Shown: positions 31,670 through 38,616 of the stretch, in pieces
Position numbering within the stretch: the first letter of the stretch is position 1
Layout of the letters: every line of letters begins with the position of its first letter
Assembly (NCBI GenBank): GCA_029860345.1
Contig: JAOUBJ010000021.1
Coordinates: 1 to 52,137, forward strand
Length of the DNA stretch: 52,137 nt
Direction of reading: 5' to 3'
From: Candidatus Zixiibacteriota bacterium
Lineage (GTDB): Bacteria; Zixibacteria; MSB-5A5; GN15; FEB-12
The notes under the pieces: generated by a model
What the model saw: only the letters and a program-made list of their open reading frames with translations
The model's database searches: none
Told to the model about the DNA's origin: nothing
Made by a program: the position numbers and the translations under genes

Positions 31670-33913
31670 ATGAATTCAGATGATAATAAGCCCAAGCCCA
31701 CTATCGAATGTAAGAAGAACGGTCCGCTGTTTGTCTCCAATCTCGAGACGTTAGTCGGCGTGGACGGCCGGCCGGTTGAAGCCAAACCAAAAATGGCAAT
31801 CTGTCGTTGTGGCGGTACAGGGAATCGTCCTTATTGCGATGGAACTCACAAGCGGATTGGCTGGACCGATGAAAAGAAGGATGATCGTCAGCCCGATCGG
31901 CGGGAAAGTTACGTCGGTAAGAAGATCACTATCCATGACAATCGCGGTATCTGCTCGCACGCCGGTTTTTGTACCGATGGTCTTCCCTCGGTCTGGCGGA
32001 TGCGCACCGAACCATGGATCGATCCGGACGGAGCCGAAGTTGCCAAGATTATTGAGACGATAGAGAAGTGTCCGTCGGGCGCTCTCAGTTATACTATCGA
32101 TGAAGTCGAACACCGTGATCTTGATCGACAACCGGCCGCTCGGGTTACACCGCATGGTCCGCTCAGGATTGAGGGCGGTGTCGAGCTTAAAGATGTCGAT
32201 ACGCTTGAGGGGGTTTCGTGCGAACACCGGGCGCTGTGTCGCTGCGGACAGTCCAAGAACAAGCCGTTTTGTGACGGTTCCCACTGGTACGCGAGCTTTC
32301 GGGATGACGGTCGGATTCGTGTAGCCGTGTTCAGCGAGTTGAAGGATCGGTCGCCGGTGAAAGCAGAGGTCGATGGCGTCGAATTGGTCGTGGTCCGACT
32401 TGACGACGAAGTCTCAGTCCTGCACGGCCTGTGCGCTCATCATGGAGCGAGCATGGCCGATGGCAGCGTGATCGAAAAGACATTAGCCTGCGCCTTGCAC
32501 GGCTGGCAATACGATTGTATCAGCGGCGCCAACAAGGATCCAAACAGCGGCGGCCTGCACCGGTTCACAGCATCGGTTGAAAAGGACGAAGTGTTGGTGT
32601 CGCTCGATGAGATCGCCTCGTTCAAAAAGCAGCAAGAGAACAGCAGTGAAGATACCACAGCAACCGGCGCTCCCGCTCTCAAAAACCCGGAGGAGCCATA
32701 CAACGAGTACATTCATCACCTGGCCGAACATGGCTTGACCAAGACCGGCTCGCACGGACCGATGGCAGCGATGGGCGTACCGCGATATCAACTGCCGACC
32801 TGGGACGATCTGCAATTCGTTACGGCTCAGTTAGCCTGGTTGCCACAACTTGAGGATGTTACCGTGGGGACGGAGTTGGTTATCGGGCCCAGGGCGCAAA
32901 AGCCGCTTCGATTGAAGATACCTATCTTTGTTTCCGACATGAGCTACGGCGCCCTTTCTTATGAAGCCAAGGTCGCCCTGGCTACCGGCGCCGAACTGGC
33001 CGGTACTGGTATCTGTTCGGGCGAGGGTGGGATGCTGCCGGAGGAACAGGCGGCCAACAGTCGATATTTCTATGAGTTGGCCTCGGCCAGATTCGGTTTT
33101 TCGTTCGAGCAACTGGACAAAGTGCAGGCCTTTCACTTCAAGGGCGGCCAGGCGGCCAAAACCGGTACCGGCGGACATTTGCCGGGCAACAAAGTCACCG
33201 GAAAAATCGCCCAGGTGCGCGGGCTGAAGACGGGTGAAGATGCTATCTCGCCGGCCCGTTTTCCGGAATGGGAATCACTTGACGATTTCAAGAAGTTCGC
33301 CGAGCAGGTGCGCGAACGAACCGGTGGGATACCGGTTGGATTCAAACTTTCGGCCCAGCACATCGAGGAGGATGTTGATGCCGCCATCGAGGCAGGCGCG
33401 GACTACATCATTCTGGACGGTCGCGGCGGCGGCACCGGCGCGGCGCCGCTCCTGTTCCGTGACAACATCTCCGTGCCAACCATGCCGGCTCTGGCGCGGG
33501 CACGCAGACATCTGAATGAAACAGGCAACGACCACGTTACGCTGATCATCACCGGCGGTTTGCGGACACCGGCCGACTTTGCCAAAGCGTTGGCCCTCGG
33601 CGCCGATGGTGTGGCTGTTTCCAACGCGGCCATTCAGGCCATCGGCTGTGTTGGTGCTCGCATCTGCAACAGCAATAAGTGCCCGGCCGGGATTGCCACG
33701 CAGGACCCGAAGTTGCGAGATCGGTTGCAGGTCGATCAGGCTGCACCCCGTCTCGCCCGTTTTCTTGATGCATCGGTGCACCTGATGAGTGCTTTGGCCC
33801 GAGCCTGTGGCCACACCCATTTGAGCCAGTTCGTCCCAACTGACCTTACGACCTTCAATCGCGACGTTGCCTCGTTGACCGGCATTAAGTATGCCGGTGT
33901 ACTCCCCCCGTGA
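31670..33913 (+). CDS. Five-module Fe-S/FMN fusion: CDGSH, Fer4_19, CDGSH, Rieske, glutamate synthase domain
   Basis: A 747-residue soluble protein. In order, CDGSH site 1 is C45-x-C47-x2-T-x3-P-x-C56-D-G-T-H60. A divergent ferredoxin (Fer4_19-like) has I-C95-S-H-A-G-F-C101 and K-C134-P-S-G-A-L. CDGSH site 2 is C190-x-C192-x2-S-x3-P-x-C201-D-G-S-H205. The Rieske domain has C255-A-H257 and C274-A-L-H277. A glutamate synthase FMN-binding domain spans about 345-745, with 'FVSDMSYGALS' and 'GRGGGTGAAP'. C660, C666 and C671 mark its 3Fe-4S loop. It lacks the glutaminase and GXGXG domains and any reductase subunit, so it is not a normal glutamate synthase. It may be a flavin oxidoreductase fed through its own Fe-S chain. 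GAGGAT seven bases upstream supports the start. Confidence 0.9.
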   Translation: MNSDDNKPKPTIECKKNGPLFVSNLETLVGVDGRPVEAKPKMAICRCGGTGNRPYCDGTHKRIGWTDEKKDDRQPDRRESYVGKKITIHDNRGICSHAGFCTDGLPSVWRMRTEPWIDPDGAEVAKIIETIEKCPSGALSYTIDEVEHRDLDRQPAARVTPHGPLRIEGGVELKDVDTLEGVSCEHRALCRCGQSKNKPFCDGSHWYASFRDDGRIRVAVFSELKDRSPVKAEVDGVELVVVRLDDEVSVLHGLCAHHGASMADGSVIEKTLACALHGWQYDCISGANKDPNSGGLHRFTASVEKDEVLVSLDEIASFKKQQENSSEDTTATGAPALKNPEEPYNEYIHHLAEHGLTKTGSHGPMAAMGVPRYQLPTWDDLQFVTAQLAWLPQLEDVTVGTELVIGPRAQKPLRLKIPIFVSDMSYGALSYEAKVALATGAELAGTGICSGEGGMLPEEQAANSRYFYELASARFGFSFEQLDKVQAFHFKGGQAAKTGTGGHLPGNKVTGKIAQVRGLKTGEDAISPARFPEWESLDDFKKFAEQVRERTGGIPVGFKLSAQHIEEDVDAAIEAGADYIILDGRGGGTGAAPLLFRDNISVPTMPALARARRHLNETGNDHVTLIITGGLRTPADFAKALALGADGVAVSNAAIQAIGCVGARICNSNKCPAGIATQDPKLRDRLQVDQAAPRLARFLDASVHLMSALARACGHTHLSQFVPTDLTTFNRDVASLTGIKYAGVLPP

Positions 33914-34165
33914 GGGCTAGTTGAAAGACCGCCTGAGCCGCCAGTTGACGTGCGCTACACTGCCGGTGCCGTCGGGCGACTCGCCTGACGGTCACGAACC
34001 TGGAACCGAGGATTTCATAGCGAAGCGTGATCTTGAATGACACCGCGCCAAGCGCAAGGAAGCGACTTGTAGCCTTGCCTGTGTCGGGCGGGGTCACCCA
34101 GCACCAATACGTACCAGAGCTTTGGCAACACGCCCGTAGTTGACCGCGGCGAATTGTTGATCGAC
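33914..34165. other. Spacer with inverted composite repeat
   Basis: The 252 bases between convergent genes hold the third composite hairpin copy (33969-34105, inverted) and no supported gene. Confidence 0.6.
33969..34105 (-). repeat. Composite intergenic hairpin pair, copy 3 (inverted)
   Basis: CCGTCGGGCGA-C-TCGCCTGACGG (33969-33991, one mismatched pair) and GTGTCGGGCGGGGTCACCCAGCACC (34081-34105) are the two halves of the element at 4774-4839 and 11034-11098, read in the opposite direction and about 90 bases apart instead of about 20. Confidence 0.7.
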
Positions 34166-35026
34166 TCAGTGACGATCAACCAATTGGCGCTTGGAGGCTG
34201 CCCCGTCTTCTTTTGCATTGTCGAGGCTTATGGCTATTTGATCGATTGAGCCGGCCAGGTCTCCGATTTCATCGCCGGCTACGATGTTGGTTCTGGCGCT
34301 GTAGTTGCCTTCGGCGATTTCGATGGCCGTCTTCCGCAGTCGGTTGAGCGGTCGGATTATCGACCGTCCAATGACTGTGCCAATCACAACTGCGGCGACT
34401 GAGAGTACACCCATAAGTATCCATATCGAGCGCAAGCTGGATTCCACGCCGGATCGCGCCAGAGCCGTGGCTGCCTCGACTGTTCTTGTGGATACATCGT
34501 GGGCCTGATGGTCTCGAACCTCCACTCTGTCAAAGAAACTTTTGAGGCCGTTCCAGTAGAATTGCTTTTGAGCCCAATACTCATCACTCTCCAGAATGGA
34601 CACGGCTTCTGATGCCCGACCCTGGTCGACCAGAGAGATGGCACGGTACTCCATCTCCACTAAAGCCAGATTGGCGCTGTCCACCTGGGCAAAAAACTGC
34701 CGGTCGGTTTCATCACCCACGCCTATGGCACGCTTTATTGACTGATCCAGAAGCGGCTCCATGTCGCCGTAGCGGTCGGCCCACTTTTCTTCCTGGGTAA
34801 ATGCGAAATTCCTCGCCGATTGTGTGAGAACTTCGTCGTAGTATCGGATTAACTGCGCTTCATTGAATAGGTGTGAGGCGTGCTCCAACTCTGCGGCCGC
34901 AGCCGGAATCTCGCGGCTTAGAGGCTTGGCGAGTTCTTTGACCTTATTGATGGACTGGTAACCGACAAAACCGGACATTAAAGCCGCCAATCCAAAGCCA
35001 AGAAGTAGTTTTGAACGTATGCTCAT
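34166..35026 (-). CDS. Membrane sensor with HAMP domain and no output domain
   Basis: A 286-residue membrane protein. I chose the ATG at 35026 because it begins the typical M-S-I-R-S-K-L-L-L-G-F signal anchor. The longer frame to 35095 has no such start. A first membrane segment (about 5-23), an extracytoplasmic helical-bundle domain (about 30-200), a second membrane segment (about 208-230) and a HAMP domain ('PLNRLRKTAIEIAEGNYSARTNIVAGDEIGDLAGSIDQIA', about 229-275) are visible. Chemoreceptors, kinases and cyclases all use this front end, but here the protein stops a few residues after HAMP. It may be a truncated receptor or a stand-alone sensor that works with a partner. Confidence 0.8.
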   Translation of the reverse strand: MSIRSKLLLGFGLAALMSGFVGYQSINKVKELAKPLSREIPAAAAELEHASHLFNEAQLIRYYDEVLTQSARNFAFTQEEKWADRYGDMEPLLDQSIKRAIGVGDETDRQFFAQVDSANLALVEMEYRAISLVDQGRASEAVSILESDEYWAQKQFYWNGLKSFFDRVEVRDHQAHDVSTRTVEAATALARSGVESSLRSIWILMGVLSVAAVVIGTVIGRSIIRPLNRLRKTAIEIAEGNYSARTNIVAGDEIGDLAGSIDQIAISLDNAKEDGAASKRQLVDRH

Positions 35027-35393
35027 AGTGTATCGCGTCTCTCCAGGTATTCTCCAGACACCCCCGCCCTGACTCCACAACCACGGTTTAGGCACCGGAT
35101 GTGTTAGTCTTAAATATATCGGCCTTCGACCGGGCGAGGTTGAACGGTTCGTGTACCCAGGATGTCCGGCTGGATACGTACTCCAGGGGGCTTACAGCGT
35201 AATTGGCCGGATCAGGCCATGTTTCCTGAATTGTGCCGGGCTTGGCCTGGTCTCTGCTGCCTTCCATCTTTAGACTCCGAGATCAGGAGAGCCGGGACGA
35301 ACAAAGTCCCGGCTTTGTATCGACTAAAGGCTATTCAGAGCAATGCACAGTCACAATGTTGGCTCCAATGAACCGGGAATAGTCGCCGGCAGT
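35027..35393. other. Gene-free spacer before the HAMP gene
   Basis: This 367-base spacer separates two minus-strand genes. It contains a perfect hairpin AGCCGGGAC-GAACAAA-GTCCCGGCT (35290-35314) followed on the plus strand by TTGTAT. No reliable -35/-10 pair was seen for the HAMP gene. A 69-residue plus-strand frame (35162-35371) has no coding support. Confidence 0.5.
35290..35316. terminator. Possible terminator hairpin
   Basis: A nine-base perfect stem with a seven-base loop lies downstream of the minus-strand gene ending at 35394. The T run is short (three on the plus strand, none on the minus strand), so termination efficiency is doubtful. Confidence 0.4.
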
Positions 35394-36236
35394 TTATTGT
35401 CTTCCCAGCGCTGTTCTGACCGCAGCCAGACTGTCAATAGAAATCACATTGACTGAGCGACGCGCCAGAAAAGCATCCACCTCGCCACCGGCCAACATAG
35501 CTTTGGGCAGGCCGGTTTCCACGTCCCTTTGCAACAGGAAAATACCTGTCTGGTCCACCTCGAACTTGGGTGCTCCAAAGAACTGCACATCCTGCGAACC
35601 CGGGAAGCGAACAACCAACTGCGCAACGCCGGCCGTTCCCTTAAACAGGGAATCGACTCGAATAATAGCCTCCTGCCAGTTTGGATCGTGCTCCGTTATT
35701 CTCGGACGTTGGGTGGTGGCCGTCAGGGCTTTCCGAATCTGGACAACCTCTCCAAGAGCAACCGTTTCAGCATCGTCGAGCCGTTTCCTCAGACGGGCCT
35801 GCTGTAATCGCTGTTTCATAGGTCCGACCGAGGCAGCCACAAGGGCAGCCTGCATCGGCTCGTGTCCAAGTTCCTTGACCGCTACTGACTTGCTCATAAC
35901 CCAGGTCTCGGCATAAAAAGTGGCGCGGCTGCCGATCCTGAATTGGGTAGGATCAATTAATTCGATTGTGATCTCATCCCCTTCGGCTATCGAAACACCC
36001 TGTGTTGTTGACAGCAGCGCATCGACTTTCACCACCGCAGTGTTCTGAGAAGCCTTGACTCCTGCCACGGAAGATTCGCCGAGCCTCAGAACGGTCCCGA
36101 CAAATACCGGGTTTGACTCCTTCAGCCATTCCGGCTTGATATCCTGGCCATACGCCACGAAGACGACGCACACATTGAGAGCCAGGAGCGCAAACCAGGC
36201 TATAGCCGTGACTTTTGGCAAAATTGGTATTCGCAT
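35394..36236 (-). CDS. Exported protein of unknown function with two similar beta domains
   Basis: A 280-residue exported protein. A signal peptide (leader ending FVAYGQ) is followed by two halves that look alike: 'NPVFVGTVLRLGESS...NTAVVKVDALLSTTQG...IGSRATFYAETW' (about 42-112) and 'ETVALGEVVQIRKA...QEAIIRVDSLFKGTAG...VDQTGIFLLQRD' (about 157-240). The shape is that of OB-fold (TIMP/netrin-like) domains, but I do not assign a family. AAGGAG seven bases before the ATG supports the start. It lies 11 bases after the Asp-box lipoprotein gene, so both form an operon and are probably used together at the cell surface. Confidence 0.75.
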   Translation of the reverse strand: MRIPILPKVTAIAWFALLALNVCVVFVAYGQDIKPEWLKESNPVFVGTVLRLGESSVAGVKASQNTAVVKVDALLSTTQGVSIAEGDEITIELIDPTQFRIGSRATFYAETWVMSKSVAVKELGHEPMQAALVAASVGPMKQRLQQARLRKRLDDAETVALGEVVQIRKALTATTQRPRITEHDPNWQEAIIRVDSLFKGTAGVAQLVVRFPGSQDVQFFGAPKFEVDQTGIFLLQRDVETGLPKAMLAGGEVDAFLARRSVNVISIDSLAAVRTALGRQ

Positions 36237-36247
36237 TATCAGTCTCC

Positions 36248-38362
36248 TTATCTCATGGTCGGGACACTGAAGTAAAAGGGATCAATGGAAATAGCCACGG
36301 GATTCCCACCGCCGTCTTTCAGTGTTTTGGTTGAAAAGTCATGGTACCGCTGGTACGTGACCCCGCTGGGGAAATTGTTCGGGTCGGGAGTGTTATTCGC
36401 AGAGAAGATGCCGCGGAATTGCTGACCCACACTAAGCAGGAAATTGTAATCCCCTATGTAAGGCAGGAACTGCGGGGCCGGTTGGTTCCCGGGAACATTA
36501 GCCAACCTGGTGGTCTCCATATTGGTGAATCCATCCCGTGTCTGCTCAAGATTGGTGATCCAGCGGCTGCTGGAGCCGCTCCCTGTGTATTGCTGGTACA
36601 AGAGGCCGACGGTTCCGTTGTTGGCAATTGCCACGGCACAGCAAGTGGCATTGGTTATCGTTCTCAGGTCCCCCGTCCAATTGACGCCTCGATCGGTCGA
36701 TCGGCGCACATGTACCGTGTAGATATCGCCGGTACCGACCCGATCGCACCATGCCACGTAGACTATATCACTGTTTGTGGGATGGACAGCCGCCGATAGC
36801 GTGGAACCGATCCGTTCGAATCCCAATGTCTGCGCATTCGACCAGGGGATGGTCACGCCCGCGGCCATTCTTACTCCCGACAGGCCGTCTGACCCTAGGA
36901 GGTCTTGGAAGGGAGTGGCACCGGTAGCGCCGTTATCGTCGCGGACAACCACCACATCGGAAGTGATCAAATTGCCTGCTGCGACACTTCGCCATCCAAA
37001 ATAGGCAACATACACGGTGCCATCGCCGGAGATTGTTGGTCGCACCGAGGGACCATCCTGCCCAAGGGTGGCTCGCGACTCAATCACAAACGAATTGAAG
37101 GTGGCTCCTCCATCGAGTGAAACATCGACAGTCGCTGTCCGCCCCCCGGGCTGACTGAAATCGTTGTTCCCAACGTACACACGATCGTTAAGAGATACCT
37201 TCTTTGCCTGGAGAAAAGGCTGATCGACATCTGGCCGGGTGCTGAGCACAGCCATCGGAGTAGCGCCGGTAAAATCATTGGTCCGCAGTATGTCCATCAG
37301 CAGATCAGCTGACCGGCGGAGAATGCCGGCATAGAGTCGCCTCGGCACATCGACAGTTCCTAATGTGATATCACCCGTCACTCCGTCACTTGGAATGATG
37401 TTGTTAAGCCACCAGGTGTCGCCGCCATCGGTCGTAATGAAGACCGGAGCCAACCCGGTGCCGAAGCCGTTCGGATTAACGGTAAAGGCCGAGCCGACCA
37501 TTCTATCGGTCGCCGTCGGATCGACGGTGAGAAAGGGCTCGCTGTCCTGGTTTGTTTCGCTACTGAAGGTCTCTGGAATCATGTTGATAACCTTAACCAC
37601 AGCCGGCGTGCCCTGCGGCGGCTTCGTGCATTTCTTCGTCGGAAACACCGGCTCAGGCTGGCGATAGCCAAGGCAGCGGTCACAAATACTACCGCCCGTC
37701 ATCGTTGGGTCCCATCCACCGAGCGGGATACTATCAAAGTCGAGTTCGTCACGAAACTGCTCCAGGTCCGGAAACTCCGTATATAAGTCTTTACCCAAAA
37801 ACTGGTCCGGCGCACAAAGAATTCTCAAACAAATCGGGTCAAGAAAACCGGGGTCGACTCGTGAGGGCGCTGCTCGGAGTTGATTCAGTTGACACAATAC
37901 ATAGTAGATGTTTGGCCAAAAGTCGGTAGGCAACGCGAAAACCAAATACGTCCGCCCCACCACAAACGACGCGGATAATCGGGCGCCATCGGGAAGGCGA
38001 GCCAGCTCAGTGAGGGAATCCGGTGTGTATTGTAACAGGAGCACGGTGTCCATGTTGTCGACCCGGTTTCTTAGTTCGGAGATGTCCAGTTCCGCATCGA
38101 ACCTGGCACCCTCTTCCCCGTGCGCCTCAAAAGCCAGAACTTCATCGCGGAGAGTAAAGACATTGCTGGGCACTTCTGTTGCCCGCATTTCCTGCTTCGG
38201 CTCCTCATCGTCCTCGTGACGGCAGGCTGCTAACCAGATCGTTGCGCACATCAGAAGAGCCAGCAGTATCCAGATGAAAGCTTTTCTCACACTCCCCCGT
38301 TCGAATCTTGGGACCGACGGTGGTTTCCACTTTGTCTGTCGGTTGTCGCGACTTGTTGACAC
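36248..38362 (-). CDS. Exported lipoprotein with Asp-box (BNR/sialidase-like) propeller
   Basis: A 704-residue lipoprotein. A hydrophobic stretch ends in W-L-A-A-C47, a good lipobox, after an unusually long 30-residue N-terminus. The start is a GTG with AGGAGG about six bases upstream. From about residue 270 on it has repeated Asp-box motifs of sialidase-like propellers (T-T-D-G-G-D-T-W, S-L-D-G-G-A-T-F, S-T-D-R-G-V-N-W). The region 45-260 is not recognised and has paired Cys residues (C157, C165, C170, C217, C220 approximately). Catalytic sialidase residues cannot be confirmed, so it may only bind glycans. It leads the two-gene operon with the 35394-36236 gene, from the promoter at 38537-38565. 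Confidence 0.8.
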   Translation of the reverse strand: MSTSRDNRQTKWKPPSVPRFERGSVRKAFIWILLALLMCATIWLAACRHEDDEEPKQEMRATEVPSNVFTLRDEVLAFEAHGEEGARFDAELDISELRNRVDNMDTVLLLQYTPDSLTELARLPDGARLSASFVVGRTYLVFALPTDFWPNIYYVLCQLNQLRAAPSRVDPGFLDPICLRILCAPDQFLGKDLYTEFPDLEQFRDELDFDSIPLGGWDPTMTGGSICDRCLGYRQPEPVFPTKKCTKPPQGTPAVVKVINMIPETFSSETNQDSEPFLTVDPTATDRMVGSAFTVNPNGFGTGLAPVFITTDGGDTWWLNNIIPSDGVTGDITLGTVDVPRRLYAGILRRSADLLMDILRTNDFTGATPMAVLSTRPDVDQPFLQAKKVSLNDRVYVGNNDFSQPGGRTATVDVSLDGGATFNSFVIESRATLGQDGPSVRPTISGDGTVYVAYFGWRSVAAGNLITSDVVVVRDDNGATGATPFQDLLGSDGLSGVRMAAGVTIPWSNAQTLGFERIGSTLSAAVHPTNSDIVYVAWCDRVGTGDIYTVHVRRSTDRGVNWTGDLRTITNATCCAVAIANNGTVGLLYQQYTGSGSSSRWITNLEQTRDGFTNMETTRLANVPGNQPAPQFLPYIGDYNFLLSVGQQFRGIFSANNTPDPNNFPSGVTYQRYHDFSTKTLKDGGGNPVAISIDPFYFSVPTMR

Positions 38363-38536
38363 TTGGGACCTCCTTTGCTTTTGCCCATTTTTCGATCTGT
38401 GTCCGACAGTGAGTATTCGACCCCCAACACAACTATGGGTCGAGCAGACTATCGTCCCAGAACATCACATGGTTCATGCACAGGTTCCAGATCAAAGGAG
38501 GGATTAACGTGGAGGAAAGTCACCCATGCTGCGATC

Positions 38537-38565
38537 AGCATATATCCACGAAATCACGTTGTCAA
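38537..38565 (-). promoter_or_regulatory. Promoter of the Asp-box lipoprotein operon
   Basis: On the minus strand, TTGACA (38565-38560) and TATGCT (38542-38537) are 17 bases apart. The leader would be about 170 bases. Confidence 0.5.
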
Positions 38566-38616
38566 GCGATTTCTTCCGTCGGACGGATTGATCAAAAATG
38601 CGATGTGATCGGCCTG

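Noticed and set aside
35290-35316. Strong terminator
   Set aside because: The stem is good but the T tract is too short, so it is kept only as a low-confidence terminator.
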